The notes: a model not told the origin generated them from the sequence alone. A stretch of 64,000 nucleotides of DNA from Ridgeia piscesae (GCA_025642075.2 JAODUO010000053.1:970001-1034000), one strand, 5' to 3'; shown: positions 12,883-24,252, counted from the stretch's first letter. A program made the numbers and translations.

Positions 12883-15800
12883 ATGTGACGGATTATTGCC
12901 AAACCTCCAAGTTCACAGCCAACTGCCTTCCGAACGAAGCCATTGTCGTGACGTCAGCTCAATACGGGCGCATGCGCGTCGGAAATTGCATTCGCGGGGC
13001 GGGTTACATAGGCTGTAGTGCGGACGTGCGGAGTTACATGAACAGCCTGTGTTCCGGTCGCCAAAGGTGCAACGTAGTTGTGGCGACTCTTGGGAACGTT
13101 GCGCAACCCTGTAAGGTAGACTTCTCGTCGTACCTGGAGGCGAGCTACAAGTGCGTTGACGGTCAGTGTTAAAAACAATGCATCTCTAATTAGAGTAGAT
13201 GGCATATTTAGAAATTAGAACTGCAGCACAAAACACAGCAGTACCTTTCTCATTAAAACACGCATCACGATTGCCACAAGGAAAGTTAATTATCTAAGGC
13301 ACTGTTACAATATGGTAATACTAATCATTGTTATTAGTATTTTGTAAGTTCAAGACTAATGACTTAAAACATTCAACATAGCAGATGTATAAGTAAAATA
13401 GATATAAAACATAAATCTGATATATTGTTTAACGAATAAAACATTTTCAAATGTATCGATTTAAACATTTACATTTTGAATAGAAACTTATTAGTGAGTC
13501 AAACTGACTGTCGTATTCAAACGTTTACATTGCTTAATTTACCAAGGTTTAACTGCGCGAACCATCTTGAGTAGGAGAGAACGATTTGTTTCGATGTGAC
13601 TTTAAATATTATCATCTAGTTCATCTCTAGCATCGTCCAAGTGATTCTATGCAGCTTGTGTTCAATTACAGTGATTAAATCGCTCGACTGTTTTGAGTTG
13701 AAATGAATACAGTATAATAACTAGGTATTACAAAACACTCTAACAGTTAAAAACAATGTTTCATGTGAATCTGACACTTTTGAAGCCATTTTGATCGGTT
13801 GCATTATTTATGAGCAATACGTCAACCTAAACATTGAGAGTCGCAGATTTGTTATGACAAGTATCCTGTCATAATTACGAGACGTGTGACTGGAAATGAG
13901 GGCGTGAGATTGGCCGGAACTTGGCCGAGAAGATGTTCCTAAATCGGTGGACTATTGGAAGTTGGTAATTAATCAATTGATGATTAGTCCTACATTGGAA
14001 TGGATGCGATATATGACGTTTGGTTTTAAAGAAGCGTGGGTTTGGTTAAACTAATGGGACGTGTAAAGATGGTGTCTAGATGGCGTGATGGAAGATGATC
14101 CTTGGCAAAGCTTAGGTGGGAAGTTGGTCCTAAACGTGTAGGAAGTGGGGAGGTTGGTCCTAGCATTTGGTACCACACTGAATGGGATTTACCGATTCCA
14201 AGCAGGAAATGGGAGGTGTTATTATACACCTACAAGTAAGAGTAAGCTATTTCATGTTAAATGAAATTCATGTGCTGAATCCGAAAATATTTGCAATGTG
14301 CGTCTTTATCCACCTAAGTAAAAATTAAAACGATATACGATTTACCAAGTATGTCGATGAAGATCTACATGAAACTGATCCTTCGCCCGGTGTTCCAGTG
14401 GTGGTCGGCAGCAGTAGAGACTGCTACAGGGAGAGTTATGAGATCACCTCCTCCCACGGCTTCCTCGTCAACCCGGCCGTGTACGGCACCAGCGCCGGCA
14501 CAGAACACTGTCCGTGGACGTTCAAGGCGCTCAAGGGTCAACGCGTGCAGGTACGGGCTTGCAACGCGTGTTTTCATTGGCTACTTGTTTGCAAGACAGA
14601 TGTGGATTGGTTATCAGAATGAATGACGATTTTGTTGCTTGGTATTTTGTTAATGTCTTGCGACAGTATTTTCAGTGCGCTACTGTTTTAAGTCGTTCAT
14701 AGTTGAACGATCATTTTTATTTGTGTTACAACAATACTGCTGTTAGCTAAATGTTATGCCAAAGTGATTAATATGTAAGATAATTATTAATATTACCATC
14801 ATCACCTCCACCATTGTGCACTTTGTTAAATCGGCCATTTTGATAATCGAATAAGAATCAAATAAACATGTTATGTTGACGTCGTGTTGGTTCTATTTAG
14901 TTAACATTCCGACAACTAGAACAGAATACTGTGATTGAATGGTATTATACTCAATGGCATGGGAATAAAAGTATATTATGGGAGCTGAGAATCGAACATC
15001 AAGACAACTGTCTCGGATCTGGACGTCGGAAGGTGGGGGAGGTGGTACTGTTGAAAAACCTTTGTTTCCACGGCGTCATAGCTTTAATTACTCTGCTATT
15101 TCGTTTCGCCTTGGCTCCACTGATGACATACATCTGAAAATTTGGGCAGGTGTACAATTGAAATTCTCTTCGCACCCGCGCAGCCGTAATTTCAGATTTA
15201 CCAGAGGTAAAACCGTACAACCGTCACCAGCGAAATTCCAAGGTTGGCAGTTCAAAAATCAAATCAAAATACATTTGTGTATCCTTCATTGGGAAATTCC
15301 CGTTGTGATGTTCGAGAGATAAGAGAGAGAGAGAGAGGGAGAGGGAGAGGGAGGGAGAGGGAGAGGGAGAGGGAGAGGGAGAGGGAGAGGGAGAGGGAGA
15401 GGGAGAGGGAGAGGGAGAGACGGAGAGACGGAGAGACGGAGGGATGAAGGGGCAAGGGGAGGGAGGCAGGGACAGAAGGAGGGATGGATGGGTGCAGGGA
15501 TGCAAGCAGGGAGGATGGGAGAGGGACGGGGAGGGATGGGGGGTATGAGAAGGACGGAGCGTGGGAGAGGGACGAGGCAGGGACGGAGGGACGGAACCAG
15601 GGAACCAAAGGAGCGAGGCAGATCATGCTTTTAGAAGACCGGTTTATGATTATAGTATCGTCCCTGTAACTAAGACGGCCACTTGCACGCAGTTACGAGC
15701 GTCCGTGTACGGCGAGATGACGGCCAAGAGCGTGAAGCTGAGCGCCGACCCGCCCGCCTGTTCCTCCTTCGTCCACATCACCGAGGCGAAGGCCGACTCC

Positions 15801-16296
15801 CGCATCTCCCTCTGTGGTGCCGGAGACCGCCGGGACTTCGAGCTGTACGTGTCGACCGGCCACCAGCTCCAGGTGTTCTTCGAGAACAAGTCACCTGTCA
15901 CCAGTGTCTTCATGATCGAATTCAAAGGTACTCGTCGGTCGTATGCAGGTGTACTCCTCGTCCTCACCTGCCTTGATTTGTGCTATTTTCAAAACTAGTA
16001 AATTGGATTAGCGGCGAAGCAGGGAAAAGTTGAATTACAAAACGTGGATTTACAAAATATGTTACACGACAGTAAACGTCACACATCACGTGATCTACTG
16101 TCAATACTTACTTTTAGTGTCAGTAGATTTCTACACTTTTTTAAGCTTATATTTTTTGGTATATGTGTATGATTACATGTGTGTAAAGCGACAGGAATCT
16201 AGCAATCTAGTTGGATCGGGCGCTTGTAATATTGTATTATCATTATTATTATTATTATTATCATCATTACTAGTAGTAATAGTAGTAGTAGACGTG

Positions 16297-16343
<47 letters not shown>

Positions 16344-16624
16344 TGTTGTTGTAGTAGAAGTAGTAGTAGTAGTAGTTGTAGTAGTAGTAGTAGTGGTAGT
16401 GGTAGCAGTAGCAGTAGTAGCAATAGCAGTAGCAGTAGCAGTAGTAGTAGTTGTAGTAGCAGTAGCAGTAGCAGTAGCAGCAGTAGTAGTAGTAGTAGTA
16501 ATTCTAATCGTAGTAATAGTACTATTTTGTTTTTAAATTACGTATTACTGATTACAGTAATTTATTATTAACAGTACATTAGTATTAGTATTTGTAGTAG
16601 TATTAGTAGTAGTAAAACTACTTC

Positions 16625-16682
<58 letters not shown>

Positions 16683-16880
16683 TGTTGTGGTTTTTGTTGT
16701 TGTTGTTGTTGTTGTTTTTGTTTTTGTTGTTGTAGTTACTCTTTAACCATACATTATTACTACCACTACCACTACCACTACCACTACCACTACCACTACC
16801 ACTACCACTACCACTACCACTACCACTACCACTACCACTACCACTACCACTACCACTATCACTATCACTACCACCACTAT

Positions 16881-16931
<51 letters not shown>

Positions 16932-16963
16932 CACTACCACTACCACTACCACTACCACTACCA

Positions 16964-17000
<37 letters not shown>

Positions 17001-18612
17001 ATAAACACACGTATGTGGTCACGCAGTGATTGGGTGTGCTGACGTGCCCGTGTCCCCGGACGCGGTCGTGGAGAGACGAGAGAACGAGCTGGTGATACGC
17101 TGCATCAAGAACTCGCGAGAGACGTGGTATCTGACGTGTCAGGACAACCGCTGGGTCGGCGAGATGGGCAACTGTTCAACGCGTGAGTAGACCTGGCCTC
17201 AGTCTTCGCCATCGCTACTGTGTATTCTGTCTGTTTCCGTCACAGTCTGACCTGCCTGTTACACAATGACAGCTAGTTTGTGAGAGGTGACAAGTCTGCT
17301 GTCGGTAATGTTGCCACATCCAATTGTGCCTTCCTTGTAAAAGAATCTCGATTTTATCGTTGTCTCAGTTGCCACAGAATATGTAAAATGGCATCTAGTT
17401 CATTTAGAGCAAGATCATCAACGAAATATATATTTCATGGAATAATTAACGTTCTCGGTTCGGGTTTTCGAGTTGCGTTTAGTTGTGTTCTATGGCCATG
17501 CGTTTTTAATAAATTCTGTTCAGTGTTCGCGTACATCACAATGTTGTATCGTTGTCTTCTTTCCACGCCCACCGTTCTCAATACTATGTTGACTGTAGCA
17601 GGAAGAGGTCGTCCTCTAGGTCGTTTCCCTTCGTACGGTTTCCAGTAGGTGATACGCGATGTCCATCGGTTACCTCGTATTCTACTGTTGTGTCCTGTCC
17701 AGGTCTTCACCCGCCTTCTGGCTAGTTCAGTTTGGTCTATGAGTTTTTTCTTTTTAAGCAACATCAGTTCGATTAAATGTAATGTCAATGCACTCGTACT
17801 TTCACAATATGGTTATCTCGAACGTAATATGTGTATTTCTTCAGGTTGACCACAAACTATATTAGTAGTCAATTGTCCGTTGCTAGGTTAATCACATTCA
17901 GCTCTGCCTTCCTGAAGTCGTGGAGTAGTTGGTGTACCTCTATCGCCAACTGGCTAACCATCAATGGATACAACGTATGCAATACTATTCACACGTCTGT
18001 CTTAGCGCACGAGTCGACGCTTCCAGCCTGTTTTAAACAATACCTCGTCAATGTATCATTCTCTGACCAGAATACTAAATCTACCGTTCTTAAATACAAC
18101 CAGCTATATGCCTAGACAGACGGCGCAGAACGTTGTCATATCATCCCATGCAGTGTACCTTGGCTGATGGCCGGCCCCTGTCCTGGCCATTATGTCGCTA
18201 AATCCACGTCCCCTCACAGCGAGACATCGTCTAATTCCAGGAAAATCTCGCGGCCTCCCCCGGACAACCAACAGGGACAGGCATTCCAAGCCTGACGTCT
18301 CACTGTGCATTAGGCATACACACAGTGCCGCCCTCTCGTGTAAATGACCGTTCAAATTTATTAGCGCCATTTCCTGAGTAGTCTCGCTTAACCGACCCTC
18401 GCGCAATCAGTTGCGTGACTTTGCCGAGAAGACACCTGATGGTCTGAGGAAACTAGCCTAACCAGACTCCGTGAGGTGGCAGCACTTTTCAGCCTAGAAA
18501 AGGGTAGAGACGCTGATTGGCTCTCAGGCCGAATTGGAAATAGCAAATTAAATAAAGATACCTATTTATCAAATAATACTGTATTGTAAAAAATACTGTC
18601 TGTATGTCTGTT

Positions 18613-18656
<44 letters not shown>

Positions 18657-18741
18657 AGTCTGCCTCTGCCTCTGCCTCTGCCTCTGCCTCTGCCTCTGCC
18701 TCTGCCTCTGCCTCTGCCTCTGCCTCTGCCTCTGCCTCTGC

Positions 18742-18799
<58 letters not shown>

Positions 18800-21416
18800 C
18801 ATCTCCTCTTTTCTCTCTCAAAAACTAAACTGACGAGAGTATCACGAGAAGTGTTATAAAATATGTGCATCTTATGTTTGAAAACACATTTTAAACAAAA
18901 GCGAACTAGTGCTTACAATGTAGGACATTTAACCCGTCTAACTGCGCCGTAGACCTATCACCCACGTGCGGGGACAAAATAGGCTCGTCATCTAACGACA
19001 ACGCTAAATTGGGACGCAGAGAGGCGCTAAAAAACTGCTATTGATTTTTTGTTTCAGCCAGAACCGCAGAAGTAGCCCAGGGATTAGCGACCCCAATACC
19101 ATTTCCCCAGGGTAAGATGGATATTATTGTGCATGCGACTTAGTTTACTAGCAGGAATATTTACCAGCAGGGATATTTGCGGGTGACATCTTTTTTTACA
19201 ATAAGCCGGCAGACTATGTTTTTATGTAGACCTACAACAAGTTTGGTTTAGTTGAAGGACTATAATTTTTGTGAACATTGCCATAGATAGTTATACGCGT
19301 TCCTTTATCATGTATAACATATTGGTTGGTTACAAGTACTATCCATACAAAACGCATTATTAATATGATCTTTTTAATACTGGTTTGTTGATGATATAAA
19401 ATTGGACACTGTTAGTTTTCTATAAGTTAACCAAATAAAGTCGTAGTGCAGACACTGTAATTTATGATCAGAGTAACTTACCACTCTAATCCAAAAACAT
19501 ATCTCTATTCACCCCCACTGCAGTCGTCTAAAGTGCCTTGTGTTTCTGTGTTTACTAAAGTGAAATCAATGATTGTGCATGTTCACTCACATCCGCTGCT
19601 CCCTTTTCTCAACACTATATTGTTTCATACAAACAAAATTTGTAGTTTGAATATCAATAAACAGAACATTTTAAAGGAATTCTTTCGGACCACGAAGGAA
19701 TTCTTTCGTGTCCCAAATTGTAATGAAAAGTAATTCTTTGAGAACTTTAAACACTTTAATATAATTGTTTCATGTAATTCTGTGCTTTTGTTTTATTATA
19801 ATTATATTATGCTAATCACTAATAACCATATCATACAGACGGATCGAGCACAAACAAGAAAGTTATTTGGGACACTAAGGGGATTCGTTTTTGATATTTT
19901 ATTAAGGTGATTAGTGATTAATATAACATAATTCTAATGAAATGAAGGCATAGGGTTACATGAAAAAGTTATATTAATTGCATATATTACCGAGAGTTTT
20001 ATATTCCCAAAGAATCACTTTTCGGAAGGATTTCTTTAATGCGACGCAAATTGCGATCTACATCTATGAATTGTAATTTTCTTTGATGTTTCAGGTTTGA
20101 TCATTGCTGTGACGCTGGGAGTGTTTTTAGGAGTAATCATCGGTTTTGTCTCACTCGCCCTTCTCTACATATACCGACGAAGGTACGTTATTTATTAAAG
20201 TTCAGATGAACAAAAATGGCGCGCACATAACAGAATAGTCCTGAATTTAATCTATGTGCTATTATGAGTTATGCGACGTGGCGTCGCTATAGCAAAATAA
20301 ATCAGATTTAATTAAAATCTGGTCATTTGCACCCATTGTGTGAAATGTGAATTCATTTCGCGCGATATTGATTATTATACGCTGTGGAGTTCTCACTATT
20401 CCGTATAACATGGCAGTAGAAATGACAGGTGGGGCGGTGCACACTGTTTTGTTTTAGAAAGCATCGAATTAATGCACGAGAAACGTATTAAATCTATTGC
20501 TTTTCACCCGAGTATGTTCCTGTTGTGGTTTTGTTTTAATGAATAAAACAACATCACAAGATACAAGCCTAACACGCTTGCCATCTAGAGCAAAATCCCA
20601 GCTGGGAAGTGGACGGTGAAACCTCAACAGTTCGATGTAACAGTATTGATGCTAGTGCCACACCAGATCCCCCGATAAACAATCGTTTATTGTGACATTT
20701 GGGAAGTGCCCAAATGTGACAATAAACGATTTTATGTTGAAACAAGTGGTTGTTTTGAAACACAAAAATTTGTGTTTGCAATTTGTGTAATGGTTCCTTG
20801 CCCCCTTAATATAAAACAATTTTGATTTACCTTCAGGTGTCGATGAAGACACATTCTCACATTCCATCAAAAAACGATCACCGAACGTTCGTTTATTTAT
20901 TTTTGTTCTAGAATTGTATTTGATATCAGTTTCTACGTCGACGAAGATGCATTAATATTCTCACATAACATAACATCAAAAATAGATTTGTAAACTTTCG
21001 TTTTTGTATTTTGATAACATAATTATACATGTGTATTTGTAAGTCGTAAGTCTGTACGATACCTGACGCAATAGTTCGCTCGTTTGTCCGCCAGGGCGTT
21101 CCAGCGGCGGAACGCCATGCTGAACGAGAACACGATGGACAACTACGTGACTGGCGAGGAACTGATACGACGGCGTTGCCAGGGAGACAGCAAGGAGTCG
21201 TCCAGTCTACTCTACGACACGACTCACCTGCCGCCGATAGAGAGCGGCCGACGTCCCACGAAGCCTAACCCCGGACGGCGGACCCTGTATCGAGACGCTG
21301 TGGGCAAGCGACTGCATGTGTACGAGGGACAGCGAGCGACGGCGGCAGAGCAGCCGACGACGGAGATTTATTTTGATTTGGATCCGCAACAGAGTCCCCA
21401 TCGACAGTCCATGTGA
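12883..21416 (+). CDS. SUEL-lectin/CUB single-pass membrane receptor (5' incomplete)
   Basis: Seven exons join without a frame break: 12883-13161, 14399-14550, 15693-15927, 17027-17182, 19058-19111, 20095-20182, 21095-21416. All acceptors end in AG and all donors begin with GT. About 428 residues are visible. Residues 1-93 are a SUEL-type (galactose/rhamnose-binding) lectin domain, with an early Cys, the AQYGRMRVGNC block and CSGRQRCNV. Residues 94-222 are a CUB-like domain (CY, GFLVNPAVYG, CPWTFKALKGQRVQ, later CGAGDRRDFELYV). Residues 223-274 form a cysteine-rich module with WYLTCQDNRWVGEMGNC. A short linker leads to a transmembrane helix at about 294-317, followed by RRR and a cytoplasmic tail of about 110 residues with several tyrosines. 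The protein probably sits at the cell surface and binds sugars. Ligand and signalling partner are unknown. The first exon seen starts in phase 1, so a signal-peptide exon must lie upstream. I do not recognise a named orthologue. Confidence 0.82.
15318..15610 (+). repeat. Polypurine GA / GGGAGA tract
   Basis: Nearly 300 bases of almost uninterrupted purine on the plus strand. It starts as (GA)n, becomes hexameric GGGAGA, then degenerates into GGGA/GGAC mixtures. It lies in the receptor intron just before the 15693 exon. Mirror-symmetric polypurine DNA of this kind can adopt triplex (H-DNA) structure. Confidence 0.93.
16224..16735. repeat. (TAG)n/(TTG)n trinucleotide repeats
   Basis: Blocks of ATT, TAG (GTA), AGC and TTG trinucleotides, interrupted at about 16510-16615. 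They fill the middle of the receptor intron between the 15693 and 17027 exons. Long Val or Ser frames across them are artefacts. Confidence 0.93.
16743..17000. repeat. (TACCAC)n/(TAC)n repeat abutting an exon
   Basis: Hexamer TACCAC alternating with pure ACT triplets, ending 26 bases before the receptor exon at 17027. It occupies the place where a branch point and polypyrimidine tract would normally lie. Confidence 0.93.
17550..17790 (-). mobile_element. LINE 3' fragment, RT C-terminus
   Basis: The minus-strand frame contains RVKTWTGHNSRIRGNRW followed by TYWKPYEGKRPRGRP. The pattern W-x-GH-x-x-R-x-x-x-NRW ... GxRxRGRP is characteristic of the end of certain LINE reverse-transcriptase polyproteins, those often annotated as craniofacial-development-protein-2-like. 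It is a truncated insertion in the receptor intron after the 17027 exon, antisense to the host gene. Confidence 0.65.
18600..18795. repeat. Compound (TCTG)n-(TGCCTC)n-(TC)n repeat
   Basis: Three successive pyrimidine-rich simple repeats in one receptor intron: TCTG tetramers, then TGCCTC hexamers, then pure TC dinucleotides. All frames stay open and encode only low-complexity peptide. Confidence 0.95.
19720..20035. mobile_element. MITE-like imperfect palindrome in receptor intron
   Basis: The left half (about 19728-19830) and right half (about 19905-20025) are reverse complements with mismatches and small indels. Matching blocks include AAAAGTAATTCTTTG / CAAAGAATCACTTTT at the ends and CTAATCACTAATAACC / GGTGATTAGTGATTA near the centre. 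The roughly 70-base centre is not paired. There is no coding potential. The size and palindromic form fit a foldback MITE. The target-site duplication is not resolved. Confidence 0.55.
20681..20731. repeat. Near-perfect 23-bp hairpin with 5-nt loop
   Basis: The left arm 20681-20703 pairs with the right arm 20709-20731, with a single central G-G mismatch and a five-base AAGTG loop. It lies in the receptor intron before the last exon. The loop is too short for a typical animal microRNA precursor, so a small palindromic insertion or replication-slippage product is more likely. Confidence 0.85.
20837..21015. repeat. Diverged tandem duplication of about 90 bp
   Basis: A block beginning TGTCGATGAAGACACATTCTC is followed by a related block beginning CGTCGACGAAGATGCATT and continuing through TTCTCACAT, CATCAAAAA and an AACNTTCGTTT motif. 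The two are clearly related but diverged. They lie just upstream of the last receptor exon. Confidence 0.6.
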
Positions 21417-21446
21417 CACGGCATCGCTTCATCCTCTTGCGCCGAG

Positions 21447-21933
21447 GTGTAGGACAGGGCTGGTGTAGGACAGGGCTGGTGTAAGACAGGGGTCGTGTAA
21501 GACAGGGCTGGTGTAGGACAGGGCTGCTGTAGGACAGGGCTCATGTAGGACGGGGCTGATGTAGGACAGCGCTGGTGTAGGACAGGGCTGCTGTAGGACA
21601 GGGCTGGTGTAGTACAGGGCTGGTGTTGGACATGGCTGGTGTAGGACATGGCTGGTGTAGGACAGGGCTGGTGTAGGACATGGCTCGTGTAGGACATGGC
21701 TGGTGTAGGACAGGGCTGGTGTAGGACAGGGCTGGTGCAACACAGGGCTCGTGTAGGACAGGGCTGGTGTAGTACAGGGCTGGTGTTGGACATGGCTGGT
21801 GTAGGACAGGGCTGGTGTAGGACAGGGCTGGTGTAGGACATGGCTCGTGTATAACATGGCTGGTGTAGAACAGGGCTGGTGTAGGACAGGGCTGGTGCAT
21901 GACAGGGCTGCTGCCGGACAGGGCTGGTGTAGT
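21447..21933. repeat. 16-bp minisatellite in receptor 3' UTR
   Basis: About thirty head-to-tail copies of a 16-base unit, GGACAGGGCTGGTGTA, with point variants such as GGACATGG, GGCTCGTG and GGCTGCTG. It starts about 30 bases after the receptor stop codon and ends before a TG-rich stretch. Long minus-strand Pro/Thr/Ser frames across it are artefacts. Confidence 0.95.
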
Positions 21934-21939
21934 CGTTTT

Positions 21940-22050
21940 TTTGTCGTGTGTGTAACTGCGCATGTGTGTGAGTACGTGCGTATGTGTGTGTGCGCGTGTT
22001 GTGGGCATGCGTGCGTGCGTGCGCATGCTTGTGTGCACGCGAATGTTTCA
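21940..22050. repeat. TG/GCGTGC-rich alternating tract
   Basis: Alternating purine-pyrimidine sequence following the minisatellite, probably still within the receptor 3' UTR. Confidence 0.75.
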
Positions 22051-22502
22051 GGGCGCTTACGTGCGTCTGCATGTACGCGTCCCCTTGTTCGTAGAAAAAA
22101 CCGCTGGAATATGACGCAAACGGATAAAATTATATTTGCTAGGAAATGGTCGTCTGAGTACCGAATTTGTCAGTGGTGTGACTGGGGTGGAGCCTCTAAG
22201 ATCAAATCCACCAATCTGTGTTTCAAATGTTATAATGTAGGACACTTTCGGACGTTATCGTCCAAGAAATTCTTCCGACTTTCCCTACTGCCGTGACAAC
22301 AACGAACGTGACCACGTCATAATACTGAACGGACGAACGTAATGTGTACATATCGTGACGTCACCACGTTAGTTGCATTATGAGAAAGAAGATGTTTTTT
22401 TGGATTAGTTAATGTCTTTGAAGTGAAACAACTAGACTCTAGTTAAGTATTTTATGTATTTTTATAATGTGAAACCGGTGCTACCCAGTGGCGAGTATAA
22501 TT

Positions 22503-22508
22503 AATAAA
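22503..22508 (+). promoter_or_regulatory. Candidate poly(A) signal of the lectin receptor
   Basis: AATAAA about 1.1 kb after the stop codon, the first clear canonical hexamer downstream of the minisatellite and TG tract. A TTGTGTTTGTGGTC stretch about 20 bases downstream could act as the GU-rich element. Confidence 0.45.
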
Positions 22509-22524
22509 ACATATGTATTCGTAA

Positions 22525-22671
22525 TAGTTGTGTTTGTGGTCGCTTCATTGTGTCCGGCGTTAACGTGAGACATGCAACGAGTGAGTCTGTAATACAGGTG
22601 ATGTTACCATAACCAAAGTATTTATTGACCCCCAACATATGTTGTAAGTACATCAATTTCATAAGTATAAG

Positions 22672-22710
<39 letters not shown>

Positions 22711-23784
22711 ATATACAAGCACACATATTATTTCATGATCACGTACTAATATTAGCCTATACAATAGTCCAACAATACATACAAACGTTGTTGTACCAAA
22801 ACATCCACAATCATATATAACTTTTACAAACTGGGGCCAGTAGCTCCTATTAAGACAATAATGTCGCTGTCATGAGCCACCATAATTACATGGTGGAAAG
22901 TAACATGGTCCTTATACAAGGTGTCTATCTCATGTTTATTTGGAAGTGTTTGTTTGAAGTGAGAAAGTGTTCGGTGGTGTGGATGTGTACTAAACGTAAT
23001 GAACATAAAATATATTGTATTTATTGATTCATAAAGTACATATAACAGTAGTTATTTAGCAAACATATTTTTATATACCATATAAAGCCTTGCAAACTGT
23101 GAGTGTATATTTTGTTTTTACTATATCAGGGTTGTCACTGATAGTATGTGGAAGGCTGTGTATAACACATTTCATTGAAAATTCATGCTTAGACTTCTAA
23201 AGTAAAAGTATGTATATTCTCTTTTACACGAGTATTATAATTGTGTATACTAAAAGTTGCATTCTGGCATAAATTCCCAATTTTAACGCATTTTAGAAAA
23301 GTCAATGTTTACCATGACCGATATTTGCTTATTAGTGTACTTCCTACCACATGTCTCACTTTGTAGTTTTATACGTTATTTGATCAAATATAAGTTTGCA
23401 ACAAACAACGACTCGAGTTTCCCAAGAATTTGTCAATTTTTTACCATCGCAATTCTCCGGTCAACGAAAGCAAACGATGTCGCAAACGATGTCGTAAATG
23501 ATACGCGCACGTGTTACCGGTGATAAACACGCAGATACGCAAACAAATAAGGTATGTGGATGGAAAAGTCTGCTTTTTATTAAATTTAAATACTGACATA
23601 TATCTAAATGTAAACATAGTTATTTTGTAAACACAGAGGATTTGTTGTTTATACCAATCTTATTGTTAAAATAAACTTACTTGCCTAACAACAGTTAATG
23701 CGTAGCTGTAGGCACTGTCACTGACTGACTGACTTGACGACTGGCACTGCAAGTGCAAGACATGGGGATGGATGCCGTTGTAGC
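22525..23784. other. AT-rich intergenic sequence
   Basis: It contains a (TA)n tract at about 22672-22715 and no supported gene. Confidence 0.4.
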
Positions 23785-24252
23785 GCTTATATTTTCCGGG
23801 CGTTAAAAACGTTCCGGTTGACGTTTCTGCGCATGCGCGATATATGTAAAATCATCAATGTGCAGCGAAAAGACAAAGCATTTATGGTATAAATATTACG
23901 GATTGTTCGTTAGGATGTATATAACCTCTCAGCAAAGTTATTTGTCGCAAATTAGCACGATGCAAACAAGTTTTGAGGCATATTTTGATAGCAAGCGTAA
24001 ATCACGTGACAATAGTGCGCCATAATCCGTTATAGTGATTTAAAAAAACGTAATATTGTATTGCGTTGAACGACATTTTAAGAAACTCTTCACAGTAATC
24101 ATCACAGGAGAGTTAACGAACAGCTCGTGGCATTTATACCGAAAATGCTTTGTTGTTTCGCTGGACATTGGTGATTTTACATTTATTGCGCATGCGCTGA
24201 AACGTCAACCGGAACGTTTTTAACGCCCGGAAAAGTGTAAGCGCGACACCGT
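23785..24252. mobile_element. MITE with about 140-bp terminal inverted repeats
   Basis: The left end from about 23790 (AGCGCTTATATTTTCCGGGC) is mirrored by the reverse complement of the right end near 24240 (GCGCTTACACTTTTCCGGGC). The match continues inward for about 140 bases and includes a nearly exact block through CGTTAAAAACGTTCCGGTTG and the GCGCATGCGC palindrome. The middle of about 180 bases has no coding potential. Arm identity is high, suggesting a fairly young insertion. The superfamily cannot be assigned without the target-site duplication. Confidence 0.8.

Noticed and set aside
16030..17022. Poly-Val, poly-Ser and poly-Tyr open frames
   Set aside because: These are translations of TAG, TTG and TACCAC microsatellites inside a receptor intron.
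18489..18859. Arg/Glu/Gln and Leu/Ser repeat proteins
   Set aside because: Artefacts of the TCTG/TGCCTC/TC simple repeats.
20681..20731. microRNA precursor
   Set aside because: The stem is too perfect and the loop too short (5 nt) for a typical animal pre-miRNA. Reported only as a hairpin.
21429..22072. Long minus-strand open frames rich in Pro/Thr/Ser/His
   Set aside because: They are the reverse translation of the 16-bp minisatellite and the TG tract. All frames stay open and there is no independent coding signal.
22057..22296. Zinc-knuckle-like CFKCYNVGHF in a plus-strand frame
   Set aside because: The final Cys of CX2CX4HX4C is absent and there is no Gag or RT context. It lies in the receptor 3' UTR.
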